Shown: positions 8,880 through 17,228, counted from the first letter of the stretch. The stretch is 64,000 bases of DNA from Pseudomonas anguilliseptica (GCF_900105355.1 NZ_FNSC01000001.1:3348001-3412000), one strand, 5' to 3'. The notes: a model not told the origin generated them from the letters alone. Program-made: numbers and translations.

Positions 8880-9643
8880 GTGGCAAGCGCCGCCTTGCAG
8901 ACCGGATATTCCCCTTGTTCCCTCAGCACAGCTGCTACGTCGAACCGTTTGCGGGCGGTGCAGCGCTGTTCTTCCTCCGTCCGGTACCGGCCGAGGTCGA
9001 AGTGCTCAACGACGTAAACGGCGACCTGATCAACCTCTACCGGGTGGTGCAGAACCACCTGGAAGAGTTCGTCAGGCAGTTCAAGTGGGCGCTCGGCAGC
9101 CGCCAGGTGTTCAAGTGGTTGCAGATGACCAGGGTCGAAACCCTCACCGACATCCAGCGCGCCGCACGCTTCTATTACCTGCAGCAGTCTGCCTTCGGTG
9201 GCCGCGTCGATGGCCAGAGCTACGGCACAGCCACTACCCAGCCACCTGGGCTTAACCTGCTGCGGATCGAGGAGGCGCTGTCAGCAGCTCACCTGCGGCT
9301 CAGCAACACCTACATCGAGCACCTGAGTTGGCAGGAGGTAATGAAGAAGTACGACCGCGAGCACACGCTGTTCTACTGTGACCCGCCGTACTGGGAGACC
9401 GAAGGCTATGGCGTGCCGTTCGAGTTCGAGCAGTACCTGGAGATGGCCAGGCTGCTGAAGGTGATCAAGGGCAAGGCGATCATCAGCCTCAACGACCACC
9501 CAGCCATCCGCGAATGCTTCGCCGACTTCCACATCGAGACGACCGACATCAAGTACACGGTGGGTGGTGGCAAGGGGAGTGATGCGAAGGAGGTGCTGAT
9601 CTTCAGCTGGGACATCCAGGCCGAACCGGCTGGGCTGTTCTGA
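8849..9643 (+). CDS. DNA adenine methylase (D12 class)
   Basis: A 264-residue N6-adenine methyltransferase. AdoMet-binding motifs are PWIGGKRRLADRIF (residues 8-21) and YVEPFAGGAALFF, and the catalytic motif is DPPY at residues 178-181. It starts at ATG 8849 after AGGAGGCACC, inside com. In Mu-like phages this slot holds mom or a Dam-type gene that protects phage DNA from host restriction. The last two coding bases that match the other prophage are at 9636. Nearly identical to 46044-46838 at DNA level and identical in protein. Confidence 0.93.
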   Translation: MSAQPIIPWIGGKRRLADRIFPLFPQHSCYVEPFAGGAALFFLRPVPAEVEVLNDVNGDLINLYRVVQNHLEEFVRQFKWALGSRQVFKWLQMTRVETLTDIQRAARFYYLQQSAFGGRVDGQSYGTATTQPPGLNLLRIEEALSAAHLRLSNTYIEHLSWQEVMKKYDREHTLFYCDPPYWETEGYGVPFEFEQYLEMARLLKVIKGKAIISLNDHPAIRECFADFHIETTDIKYTVGGGKGSDAKEVLIFSWDIQAEPAGLF

Positions 9644-9725
9644 TTTTTGGGAAACCCCAGCCAATCGACCCCGAAAGAGGCCCATAGACTGGTACTGGCC
9701 AACTCCGGCCAGCTAGAGAATTAGC

Positions 9726-9869
9726 ATGATGAACCTGATAAAGAAGCTGAAGCAGCTATGTGCTCTGCCGCAGAAGCAGCGCAAAGCCAAAGAAACGGTG
9801 CAGACCGTGCAGTGGTTTGAAGCCGAACTCGAACAGATGTACAGGGATCTGGACAATCCCAAGGGGTAG
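9726..9869 (+). CDS. Small hypothetical protein, left prophage only
   Basis: A 47-residue frame starting MMNLIKKLKQLC and ending in LEQMYRDLDNPKG, lysine-rich and probably helical. It is followed directly by a strong terminator, which supports real transcription. The ribosome site is weak. I do not recognise the family. The second prophage lacks this stretch entirely. Confidence 0.5.
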   Translation: MMNLIKKLKQLCALPQKQRKAKETVQTVQWFEAELEQMYRDLDNPKG

Positions 9870-9876
9870 AAAGAAC

Positions 9877-9904
9877 AAAGCCGCCCTGAGGCGGCTTTGT
9901 CTTT
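9877..9904 (+). terminator. Rho-independent terminator
   Basis: AAAGCCGCC, loop CTGA, GGCGGCTTT, followed by GTCTTTT. It closes the late transcript of the left prophage and is absent from the right copy. Confidence 0.9.
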
Positions 9905-9937
9905 TAATGCTGACTGAGCGCAAGGCTCACCGGATAC

Positions 9938-10016
9938 AATTCTTTTGCGATACTCGCAACTTGAGTAAAAGGTAATTATCTCAACTCAAGCCCCGAGATT
10001 TTCGCGCGCGGCGTCA
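9938..10016 (+). other. Mu-like right end of left prophage
   Basis: The last bases GATTTTCGCGCGCGGCGTCA closely resemble the right end of Mu as I remember it (GTTTTTCGTGCGCCGCTTCA). Just inside lie TTGCGATACTCGCAA and an inverted repeat CTTGAGT/ACTCAAG (9960-9966, 9984-9990). The corresponding region of the other prophage is similar but not identical. Host repeat DNA begins at 10017. Confidence 0.8.
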
Positions 10017-10144
10017 TGCTGCGCGTCGGCCCTGCTGCGTTAAAAACAGGCTCGGAATGCTCATTTACAGCTCGTAAACTCCGCTTCCTTGCCTGTTTTT
10101 GCCTTGCATGGCTCTAGCTCGCGAGATCGTAAACAGGCTCTAAG
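10017..10144 (+). repeat. Hairpin repeat copy A, cut by the phage end
   Basis: The copy contains the family core (GCGTTAAAAACAGGC, ATGCTCATTTACAG, CGTAAACTCCGCTTC, GCCTGTTTTTGCC) and the right outer arm ending GATCGTAAACAGGCTCTAAG. The matching left outer arm is missing because the prophage joins at TGCTGCGCG. It ends 5 bases from the stop of the MerR gene. Confidence 0.85.
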
Positions 10145-10149
10145 CGCCG

Positions 10150-10582
10150 CTAGTGTGCCGGGCAGGGCGTCGCCGGGCGGCGCTCGATATCTGGCTCGAA
10201 ATCTTCGATCAAACGGCAGATGGCTTGGCCATCGGGGGCACATTCGCCCTTGTCGGCCCAGTCGTCGAAGGCGTTCTGCATCACCAGTGCCAGGCGTTGG
10301 CACTCCTCGATATGCGCCTGTAGCGCCGTCAGGCGTTCGCTGAGCAGGTCACGGACCTCGGCGCAGGGCGCATGGCCTGGCGAGAATCTGCTGCGTGTCT
10401 TTCAGGCTAAAACCCAGGCGACGCGCACGTGCGATAAAGCGTAGGCGTTGCAGGTCGGTGCTGGAATATTCCTGGTAGCCGTTATCCGGATTGCGCGTGG
10501 GCCTGAGCAAGCCAAGATCGGTGTAGTGGCGCACGGTCTCACTGCTGACAGCGGCGGCTTTGGCCAGTTGGGCGACACGCAT
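10150..10582 (-). pseudogene. MerR-family metal-type regulator, frameshifted
   Basis: The intact N-terminal frame (10349-10582) holds the MerR winged helix, including SSETVRHYTDLGLLRPTRN and GYQEYSSTDLQRLRFIARA. The C-terminal half follows in another frame down to 10150: PCAEVRDLLSERLTALQAH, then GECAPDGQAICRLIEDFE. Its cysteines are placed as in ZntR-like metal sensors. The total is 144 codons plus one base, so a single indel near 10355-10375 breaks it. No metal transporter gene is adjacent. An assembly error is possible. Confidence 0.8.
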
Positions 10583-10603
10583 AGATATAAGCTCCGAAAG
10601 ACT

Positions 10604-10641
10604 AAAGGCCGCGCCAGGTTAAAACCTGGGGGCGGCCCTTG
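10604..10641 (-). terminator. Terminator hairpin behind mlaA
   Basis: AAGGCCGC and CCAGGTT pair with AACCTGG and GGCGGCCCTT in a stem of about 16 bp with a small loop. Read on the - strand it is followed by a weak T-rich stretch. It lies between the mlaA stop and the MerR start. Confidence 0.6.
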
Positions 10642-10657
10642 GGTCAAGCTCGCAGGC

Positions 10658-11434
10658 TTATTCGGCGATCTGCAGCTTGCGCGCTTCGTGGTAGAAGAAG
10701 CGAATTTTCTCGTACTCGAACGGCGAGTTGAGCTGGCCGTAACGGAAGTTCACCGTTGAGCGCTGGTCGACGACTTCCAGCAGGGTGATTTCCGGATGGC
10801 TGACACTGGCTTCGGCGACGTTCAACCAGTTGACCTGGCTTTTCGCCGCAAAGTCTACCACCAGGCCGCCGGTATCGCGCAGGTTCGACGGGCCCAGCAG
10901 CGGCAGAATCAGGTAGGGGCCGGCTGGCGTGCCGTAGTAGCCCAGGGTCTGGCCGAAGTCTTCGCGCTGCTTGGGCAGGCCCATGCGTGTAGCCGGGTCC
11001 CACAGGCCGGCTACGCCGATCGTGGTATTGAGCAGCAGGCGTGCCGTGGTCTGCATCGCGCGCTTGCCATTGAGCTGCAGCGCGCTGTTGAGCAGGTTGG
11101 GCACATCACCGAGGTTGCTGAAGAAGTTGCTGACGCCGGTCTGCACCAGGCTGGGGGTGATATAGCGGTAGCCGTCGACAATCGGCAGGAATACCCATTC
11201 ATCGAAGCGGTAGTTGAAGTGATAGACGCGGCGGTTCCACGACTCCAGCGGGTCATAGACTTGCAGTGCGCTGAGGGTTGAACGCTCGAACTCGCGCTGA
11301 TCCAGTCCCGGGTTGAACTGCAGATGCTGCAACGGCTGCTTGAAACCGTCGTCATCAACGGCGTGCTGGGCATGCGTCAGGCTGCTACCGAGCACCAGGG
11401 TGAACAACACGGCAAGAAAGGTTGGCTTAGCCAC
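10658..11434 (-). CDS. mlaA: MlaA/VacJ-family outer-membrane lipid-asymmetry protein
   Basis: A 258-residue MlaA family member. Landmarks are YDPLESWNRRVYHFNYRFDE, NFFSNLGDVPNLLNSALQ, and the highly conserved EDFGQTLGYYG and GPYLILPLLGPS. MlaA removes misplaced phospholipids from the outer leaflet and passes them to MlaC. I chose the GTG at 11434, which gives a signal peptide (FLAVLFTLVLGSSLTHA) and overlaps the upstream hydrolase stop. The signal lacks a lipobox cysteine, so the protein looks periplasmic rather than lipid-anchored, which is unusual for MlaA. It is co-transcribed with the hydrolase gene. Confidence 0.88.
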   Translation of the reverse strand: MAKPTFLAVLFTLVLGSSLTHAQHAVDDDGFKQPLQHLQFNPGLDQREFERSTLSALQVYDPLESWNRRVYHFNYRFDEWVFLPIVDGYRYITPSLVQTGVSNFFSNLGDVPNLLNSALQLNGKRAMQTTARLLLNTTIGVAGLWDPATRMGLPKQREDFGQTLGYYGTPAGPYLILPLLGPSNLRDTGGLVVDFAAKSQVNWLNVAEASVSHPEITLLEVVDQRSTVNFRYGQLNSPFEYEKIRFFYHEARKLQIAE

Positions 11435-12725
11435 GGAAGAACTCCAGCATGGCGTCGCTATTGACGCGGTAGTTGAGGTTGCCGCAATGGCCACCCAGCG
11501 GGTAAACGGTCAGGCGATCACCCAAAGTGCGGCGCAGAAAGCCCAGGTCGCCAGGGCCGAGGATCACGTCATCGGCGTTGTGCATGACGGCGATCTTGCT
11601 GCTGTTTTTCAGATAATCGGCCACGCCATACAGGCTGACCTGATCGATCAGCTGCGCCACGCTGCCGCCATCGGTGCGCGCGCGCCACATGGGGATCAGC
11701 TGCTCGGTCAGGTAGCAGTCGAAATCGCATTGCAGGGCACGACGGAAGAACGGCGTGAGGCTGGTGCCTTCGCTGATCGGGTAGTTGATCGGGGTGATCA
11801 GGCCGCGGCGGTTGATCAGGTCCGAGGTAAAGGCGATATCGGCGGAGGAAAAGCGGAACGCTGCGCCGATCAGCATGGCCATCTGCTCGTCGCTGAGCTG
11901 CTCGGTGGAGTTCTGGAAGTCATAGAGCAGGGCGTCGTTGATATCGACGTAACCCTTGTTCTGGAAGTAGCGGGTCAACTTGCCCAGCACCAGTTCATAG
12001 AAGGTGGTGCTGTTATCGATGCCTTCAACCTTGGTTTGCACCAGGCGGTCGAGGTTGGTGACCGAGGTGTAGAGATTGACCGGAGGGTTGAGCAGCAGCA
12101 CGCGCTTGAAGTTGAAGCTGCGGCGGGTTTCATCCAGCTCGCTGACAAAGGCTGCCTGCAGCGCGCCCAGACTGTAACCGGTGAGGTGGTATTCGCTGAC
12201 TTTCAGGCGTGGATGCTGTGCGCGCACGGCCTGCATGGTGCGGTACAGATCGTCGGCGTCTTCACGGGTGATGCCGGGCGTGGCAAAGCGCGAGGCCGAG
12301 GTCATAAAGTCATAGCTGGTGGGTGAGGACAGTTGCACCACGTGATAACCGGCACCGTAAAACAGCTTCTTCAGGTATTCCGGGGTGCTGCTGGCGTAGT
12401 GCGCACCGGTGCCGGCGATGATAAAGATCAGTGGCGCTTCGCCAGACTGCTTGGCCATGCGGTAGCGCATCTTGGTGACCGGCCAGAAGTTGTCTGGCAG
12501 CTCAAACTCGCGCTCTGGGCGCAGTTTGATCTGGTAGTCACTCTGGTTGATATCGGCGTCGGTCGGAAGCTTGGGGCGCAGCTCTGGCGGGGTGGTCGCC
12601 AGGGTGGCTTCAAATGGGTTTTTGATCGGGTAGCCATAACTGCTGGCATCAATATCGGTCGCGCTGACGGGAGCAATCAGGGCTAGGCAACTGAGAAGGG
12701 CAAGCAGACGAGGGACATGCGACAT
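11427..12725 (-). CDS. Exported alpha/beta-hydrolase-like protein, partner of mlaA
   Basis: A 432-residue protein with a Sec signal (LLALLSCLALIAPVSA). It has a hydrolase fold: oxyanion region PLIFIIAGTGAHYASS, nucleophile elbow GYSLGA with S185, an acid in HNADDVILGPGD and the last His in GGHCGN. The end overlaps the mlaA start by 8 bases, so the two are translated together. The pair is conserved in Pseudomonas, from memory. A role in lipid handling at the outer membrane is inferred from the coupling, and no substrate is known to me. Confidence 0.75.
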   Translation of the reverse strand: MSHVPRLLALLSCLALIAPVSATDIDASSYGYPIKNPFEATLATTPPELRPKLPTDADINQSDYQIKLRPEREFELPDNFWPVTKMRYRMAKQSGEAPLIFIIAGTGAHYASSTPEYLKKLFYGAGYHVVQLSSPTSYDFMTSASRFATPGITREDADDLYRTMQAVRAQHPRLKVSEYHLTGYSLGALQAAFVSELDETRRSFNFKRVLLLNPPVNLYTSVTNLDRLVQTKVEGIDNSTTFYELVLGKLTRYFQNKGYVDINDALLYDFQNSTEQLSDEQMAMLIGAAFRFSSADIAFTSDLINRRGLITPINYPISEGTSLTPFFRRALQCDFDCYLTEQLIPMWRARTDGGSVAQLIDQVSLYGVADYLKNSSKIAVMHNADDVILGPGDLGFLRRTLGDRLTVYPLGGHCGNLNYRVNSDAMLEFFRG

Positions 12726-12867
12726 GGCTAAATCTCTTGAGAGCTAGGGCTGATGCTGATGGAGCGGGTCAGGTGCGGAACGATTTGACCATATAAGTTC
12801 GGCTAAGTGCCGTTTAGTTATAGAACCGCCGCTTTTTAGGAAAAAGCGCCATGTCGAAAGCCGATTT

Positions 12868-13440
12868 CTAGGGCAGTACCGCCAACTGCTCGACCCAGAT
12901 CAGCTCGCAGGCGCCGTCGCCGGTGTCTTCACGGCTCAGTGAGCTGGTCCAGCGATAGCCATCATCACCGTCGATCCGTACCAGTTGCCCGCTCAGGCGA
13001 ATCTGCTGGCCTTCTTTGAGCCCTGCCAGGGTGCTGGCTACTTCAGGGTTGCCAGGTATCAGGTGCATATTGGCGCTGTTGATCTCAATCTGTCGGCGCT
13101 CGATCGGCAGTTGCTCGGCGCGCCAGAAATACCAGCGGTTGCGCTGGCTGATGCTGATATGGCGCAGCACCTCGGGGTCGGCCATTGGCCCCCAGCCGAG
13201 CGCCAGGTCTGTCGGTGAGAGCTTGGCGCCGCGGTCGAAGTAGTAGTCTTCGCGGCCGAGAATGCGTGCTTCCAGCTGGAAACTCTCCAGTCTGCTGACC
13301 GTGTGTTCCGCCACGCGCCAGCTGCCGCTGGACAGCGGCGCGCTGGGCGGCAGACTGCTGGGTGTGGGCAACAGCATGACCCACAACATCCAGAGGCCGA
13401 GTAGGCTTGCGGCGATCAGTATTAGGCGACGTATCAGCAT
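12868..13440 (-). CDS. Membrane-anchored conserved hypothetical protein
   Basis: A 190-residue protein with one N-terminal membrane anchor (LIRRLILIAASLLGLWMLWV) and a soluble periplasmic part. Stretches such as DYYFDRGAKLSPTDLALGWG, QIEINSANMHLIPGN and GQQIRLSGQLVRIDGDDGYRW suggest a beta-rich domain. I do not recognise a named family. It stands alone between the hydrolase gene and a divergent membrane-protein gene. Confidence 0.7.
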   Translation of the reverse strand: MLIRRLILIAASLLGLWMLWVMLLPTPSSLPPSAPLSSGSWRVAEHTVSRLESFQLEARILGREDYYFDRGAKLSPTDLALGWGPMADPEVLRHISISQRNRWYFWRAEQLPIERRQIEINSANMHLIPGNPEVASTLAGLKEGQQIRLSGQLVRIDGDDGYRWTSSLSREDTGDGACELIWVEQLAVLP

Positions 13441-13542
13441 GGCTGGATTCTAGCTGCAGAGACCGCAAGGGGCGATCTCGGGGGTGTTATCCGTGACGCG
13501 GCGGCTTATTCTACGCAGCCTTTTTACCTGCCTGAGTTACCT

Positions 13543-13911
13543 ATGTCCCGTTATCTGCCCCTGACTGCTCTGCTGATCGCTGCAGCCCTGTGTCTGGCAC
13601 TGAGCCTTGCACTGCGTTACCAGTTGATGGAAGGCGCGCAATGGGTCGGTCTGTGTGTCGACGCCCCGCAGCAGTTGGCCTGCCAGGTACGTGCGAGTCT
13701 GGGCTGGTTGATCCACTTTCGGGTCTTGGCCTGGGCTGCGCTGATCTGTGCCGTGCTGGCGTTTGTCCTGCCCGGCGCCTGGGGTAAGCGCCTGGCGGTG
13801 CCAGCATTGCTGATCGCTCTGCCGGCTTTGGTGTTGTACAGCGCCAGCCTCGCGGTATTTGCCGTGGTGCTGGCACTGCTGCGCTGGGTGCGTGCGCCGC
13901 GGAGCGCCTGA
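13543..13911 (+). CDS. Small integral membrane protein
   Basis: A 122-residue protein with three to four membrane helices: PLTALLIAAALCLALSLAL near the start, then VLAWAALICAVLAFVL, and LALLIALPALVL-type helices near the C-terminus. No family is recognised. Its 3' end meets the GH17 gene of the opposite strand tail to tail. Because of a frameshift the GH17 reading frame now runs antisense through much of this gene. Confidence 0.65.
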   Translation: MSRYLPLTALLIAAALCLALSLALRYQLMEGAQWVGLCVDAPQQLACQVRASLGWLIHFRVLAWAALICAVLAFVLPGAWGKRLAVPALLIALPALVLYSASLAVFAVVLALLRWVRAPRSA

Positions 13912-15488
13912 TCAGGCAGTTTGCGCTTTAACCCGCAGGCTGCGACACTGCGACACAGTGCTGCCACCAGCAGCACGCAGGTCAGTGCCCAGCCCAGGGC
14001 CTGCCAGTTGCTCAAGGTTTCCTGGTACAGCTGCGGCGCAATGCATGCGCCGATCAGCAGGGCGAGCAGGGCGGCCTCGCGGCGATAGCCGCCCACCGGG
14101 CGACACAGATAAACCAGTGCCGGCAGCAACAGTGCCGCACTGGGGAAGCTGCGGTAGCGTGCATCCACTACCAGCGCGAGCATCATCACCGCCCCGGCAA
14201 AGCCGCTTAGGGCCAACCACAGTGCGCCCTTGCTATGCAGCCAGTTGAATAGCCGTTCACGCCAGCCCGTCTGCTGGCTGAGCAGCAGGGCGGCGTGGGC
14301 CAATACCAGCAGGTTCAACACAAGCAGTGCGCCGGCCCAGAGCCATTCGCCAAGGTAACGGCTGGTGACCAGCGTCAATTCAGCAAACAGACCGATACAG
14401 CCGGCGCCCAGCGCCGCCAGCAGCGGCAGCAACAATGCAGCGCGGGGCGAGTGCGGCCGGCCGGCCAGCAGTAGAGTGGCTGCTGCAAGGGCCAGGCTTA
14501 AGGTCAACCAGGCCGGCCAGTGCGGTAGATTGGATACGGAACCGGCGAGGATCGATTTATCCTGGCGATCAGCGTCATACAGGCCCCAGTAACCACCCAC
14601 GGCGCCTTCGCTGACGCGCTTCCACGGCTGATCGAACGCCTCGATCAGGTTATAGCGCCAGCCGTTCTGCTCGGCCATGGCGACAAAGCCGCGGATGAAC
14701 TTGGCCTGGTTGACCAGGCTGGGCACGGCGGTTTCACGCTGGCGACCTTCGCTCGGCCAGCCGGTTTCGCCGATCAGGATGTCCTTGGGTGCATAAGCGT
14801 TGCCAAAGGTCTGGCGCACCTCGGCGACCTCATGCAGCGCGCTCTCGATACCGGCGGGATTGTCTTCCCAGTAAGGCAGCAGGTGGATGGTGATGAAGTC
14901 CACTGCGGGGGCGACTTCCGGGTGCTTGAGCCAGAACTCCCAGACATCGGCATAGGTCACTGGCTGCTCGATCTGCGCCTTGACCTGTTCGAGCAACGCC
15001 ACCAGTTGCTGCGGGGTGACTTCCTTGCGCAGCAGCGCCTCGTTACCGACGATCACCGCCTGCACCACGTCCGGGTTGGTGTTGGCGATTTTCACTAGGC
15101 CGGCAATCTCAACCGCAGTGTCGGCCGTGTTACGGCTGACCCAAGCACCGGCAATCAGTTTCAGGCCATGTTTGCGGGCCATGTTCGGCAGCTCTTCCAG
15201 GCCGGTCACCGAATAGGTACGCAGGCATTCGAAGCGTTCGGCCAACAGCGCCAGATCTGCTTCCATGCGCTCGGGGCGCAGTTGCATGGGCTGATCGAAG
15301 GGTGACTGGTCTTTGTCGAAGGGCGTGTAGGACGCGCACTGCAGCTTGTGCGTGGGCGTTGCGGCATCCGCCAGTTCGACCGGTTGGCCAATGCCAAACC
15401 ACAGACCGAAAAGCGCCAGCAGGCCAAGCAGGCCAAGCAGGCAGGCAAACACGTAGGGCGCAGCAGGGAAGCGAGAAATAGCAGGCAT
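13617..15488 (-). CDS. GH17-type beta-glucan enzyme with membrane domain; C-terminus frameshifted
   Basis: A signal anchor is followed by a family-17 glycoside hydrolase barrel (residues 45-320): CLRTYSVTGLEELPNMARK, VIVGNEALLRKE (acid/base Glu) and ILIGETGWPSEGRQ (nucleophile Glu). Eight or so membrane helices follow. Such proteins are annotated as beta-1,3/1,6-glucan synthases or transferases, related to NdvB/NdvC. The native end should be at 13912 (RSLRVKAQTA, present in another frame). An 8-base tandem duplication (13940-13955) shifts the frame, so the present frame reads about 100 extra residues antisense to the neighbouring gene. Confidence 0.8.
   Translation of the reverse strand: MPAISRFPAAPYVFACLLGLLGLLALFGLWFGIGQPVELADAATPTHKLQCASYTPFDKDQSPFDQPMQLRPERMEADLALLAERFECLRTYSVTGLEELPNMARKHGLKLIAGAWVSRNTADTAVEIAGLVKIANTNPDVVQAVIVGNEALLRKEVTPQQLVALLEQVKAQIEQPVTYADVWEFWLKHPEVAPAVDFITIHLLPYWEDNPAGIESALHEVAEVRQTFGNAYAPKDILIGETGWPSEGRQRETAVPSLVNQAKFIRGFVAMAEQNGWRYNLIEAFDQPWKRVSEGAVGGYWGLYDADRQDKSILAGSVSNLPHWPAWLTLSLALAAATLLLAGRPHSPRAALLLPLLAALGAGCIGLFAELTLVTSRYLGEWLWAGALLVLNLLVLAHAALLLSQQTGWRERLFNWLHSKGALWLALSGFAGAVMMLALVVDARYRSFPSAALLLPALVYLCRPVGGYRREAALLALLIGACIAPQLYQETLSNWQALGWALTCVLLVAALCRSVAACGLKRKLPDQALRGARTQRSSASTTANTARLALYNTKAGRAISNAGTARRLPQAPGRTNASTAQISAAQAKTRKWINQPRLARTWQANCCGASTHRPTHCAPSINW
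13940..13955. repeat. 8-bp tandem duplication in GH17 gene
   Basis: CTGCGACA occurs twice in direct succession. Removing one copy restores the C-terminal frame to a stop at 13912, one base after the end of the convergent gene. Confidence 0.85.
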
Positions 15489-15594
15489 GATCGGGCGCGT
15501 ATGGTGGCTGAGCCGCGCATAGTAGCGGATCGGCTCAGCACCTCGCTGGCTGTTTTTACGCCTTACTCAAAGGGTTGGCCGTAGCTTCAAGCGC

Positions 15595-15819
15595 CTATGC
15601 CTGATGATGCAGCCAGGCATGTTTGGGGTGAGCAGCGGCACCTGTCGAACGGCCTTCGATGCGCTGCCAGACCTTCTCGTGAAAGTAGAAGCCCACCGAG
15701 TTGCAAAGCGGTTCAATGGCTGCCACCAGACCACTGGCCGCGATGCTGCCGGTCAGCGCGTACGTGACGGCAAAGGCGATACAGAAGTGCATCAGGGTAA
15801 AAGTCAGAGTCTTGAGCAT
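15595..15819 (-). CDS. DUF2061-type small membrane protein
   Basis: A 74-residue protein with two membrane helices (TLTFTLMHFCIAFAVTYALT and SIAASGLVAAIEPLCNSVG), then FYFHEKVWQRI, the typical DUF2061 ending. The C-terminus is His-rich (HPKHAWLHHQ). I start at ATG 15819 (MLKTLTFT) with GAGG upstream. Function is unknown. An IS630 element sits 44 bases upstream and may have separated it from its promoter. Confidence 0.75.
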   Translation of the reverse strand: MLKTLTFTLMHFCIAFAVTYALTGSIAASGLVAAIEPLCNSVGFYFHEKVWQRIEGRSTGAAAHPKHAWLHHQA

Positions 15820-15863
15820 GGTGCGCCTCGAGCGAGAATGATTCTTCATTGAGGTGCAGCCTA

Positions 15864-17047
15864 GTGAACTGTCTGTAAAATTCGTTAATCCAATGTCGGG
15901 CCAGTATACTGCGCGCTCTATCGTCATGAATTGAGCTCCCATATGGCCCGGCCAGCAGCCCCATTCTTCTTGAGTCCCAGTGATGCCGACATGCTGCAAG
16001 GCTGGTTACGCATGGGATCGCTGCCTCAGAGCATCGGCCAGCGGGCCAGAATTCTGTTGCTGCTGGCCAACGGTCTCACGCCCAAGGAGATCAGCGAGCA
16101 GCTGCAAGTCTCTGCGCCAGTGGTCTTCAAATGGCGTAAACGCTACCAGGAGACCGGTCTGGAGGGGCTGAGTGACCTGCGGCGCAGTGGAGCGCCTCGC
16201 AAGCTCAACGAAGCGAAGATCAAGGAAATCCTGACGCTGACGACCCAGCGAGTCCCGCGCGAAGCTACCCACTGGAGCCTACGGTTGATGGCCAAGTACG
16301 CTGGGGTCAGCATCTGGCAGGTCGCACAGGTGTGGGCTGCTGCCGACCTCAAGCCGCACCGGTTGAAAACCTTCAAGATCAGTAACGACCCGCACTTTGC
16401 AGACAAAGTGGTCGATGTCGTCGGGCTCTATTTGAATCCGCCCGACAACGCCCTGGTGCTATCTGTTGACGAAAAAACACAGATCCAGGCGCTGGACCGC
16501 ACACAGCCCATGCTGCCGCTCAAGCCCGGGCAGATTGAGCGGCGGACGCATGACTATAAGCGCCACGGTACGGCCAGTCTGTACGCAGCCTTTGACATCC
16601 TGACGGGTAAGGTCATCGGCCGTATCACCCAGCGGCACAGGGCCAAGGAGTTTTTGGAGTTCCTTCGACAGATCGACCGCAGCACTCCCGCCGAGCTGGA
16701 CCTGCATGTAATTCTGGACAACAGCTCGACTCACAAGACCGCTGCCGTCAGGGAATGGCTGGAGAAGCATCCCCGTTTCAAGCTGCACTTCACACCGACC
16801 AGCGCCTCGTGGCTGAACGCCGTGGAGGGCTGGTTTGCGCAACTGGAAAGACGGGCGCTTTATCGTGATGCCTTCAGCAGCGTGGCTGACCTGAGAGCGG
16901 CGATACGTCGCTTCATTGAGGCTCATAACGAACATTCGGCTAAGCCGTTCCGCTGGAGCAAAACGGCTGAGTCGATTATCAGCTCCGTGCATCGAGCAAA
17001 GCTGGCTGTAATTCGGAATGAGTTATTGGATTAACCAGACAGGCCAC
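15864..17047 (+). mobile_element. IS630-family insertion sequence
   Basis: The element is 1184 bp, with TA at both borders (15862-15863 and 17048-17049), as expected for IS630/Tc1 elements. Ends read GTGAACTGTCTG and, inverted, GTGGCCTGTCTG, and both continue to GTTAATCCAAT after an 8-base offset on the left. One intact transposase is inside. Confidence 0.85.
15943..17034 (+). CDS. IS630-family transposase
   Basis: A 363-residue transposase with an N-terminal helix-turn-helix region (GLTPKEISEQLQVSAPVVFK, then WRKRYQETGLEGLSDLRRSG). Its DDE core is at D176 (in VLSVDEKTQIQALDR), D259 (in HVILDNSSTHK) and E295 (in SASWLNAVEGWF). I chose ATG 15943. The frame is complete, so the element may be mobile. 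Confidence 0.93.
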   Translation: MARPAAPFFLSPSDADMLQGWLRMGSLPQSIGQRARILLLLANGLTPKEISEQLQVSAPVVFKWRKRYQETGLEGLSDLRRSGAPRKLNEAKIKEILTLTTQRVPREATHWSLRLMAKYAGVSIWQVAQVWAAADLKPHRLKTFKISNDPHFADKVVDVVGLYLNPPDNALVLSVDEKTQIQALDRTQPMLPLKPGQIERRTHDYKRHGTASLYAAFDILTGKVIGRITQRHRAKEFLEFLRQIDRSTPAELDLHVILDNSSTHKTAAVREWLEKHPRFKLHFTPTSASWLNAVEGWFAQLERRALYRDAFSSVADLRAAIRRFIEAHNEHSAKPFRWSKTAESIISSVHRAKLAVIRNELLD

Positions 17048-17228
17048 TAGTTGCTCAAGTTCGATTGGTAAAATGTTGTGCTTGAATGGCTTTAATAGTT
17101 TTTGACGATTTATCAGCTGGCTGGCCATGTAGCCGTGAACAAATAAATAGCCAATAAAAAACTGTCAGGAACAGCTTTTAACCACGCGCAGCGACGGCAC
17201 GAAGGGTGGCTGCCTGGATGACAAGCAA

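Larger units (their letters stand above)
1..9636 (+). repeat. Left arm of large inverted repeat (partner 46051-54490)
   Basis: Apart from the inserted IS (26-1217 plus a 4-base target duplication) every reading frame here recurs on the opposite strand at 55687 minus x, with identical translations. Pairing stops at 9636: base 9637 is g on the left, while the matching right-hand base (46050) implies t, which is a synonymous change in the penultimate methylase codon; only short similarity follows. The arm continues off the left edge. Confidence 0.95.
1..10016 (+). mobile_element. Mu-like prophage, left copy (right-hand part only)
   Basis: The segment carries contractile-tail genes in the order U-X-D-V-W-J-I-H, then a Tfa-like gene, a peptidase, com and an adenine methylase, all on the + strand except one reversed NYN gene. 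A com-methylase pair at the right end is the Mu arrangement. The element ends at 10016 in a CA dinucleotide preceded by TTTTCGCGCGCGGCGT, which resembles the right end of Mu. The rest of the prophage lies left of the window. It is interrupted by an IS5-family element, so this copy is probably defective. Confidence 0.85.

Noticed and set aside
11313..12326. A 337-codon + strand frame over the hydrolase gene
   Set aside because: It is antisense to a gene with clear catalytic motifs and shows no family features.
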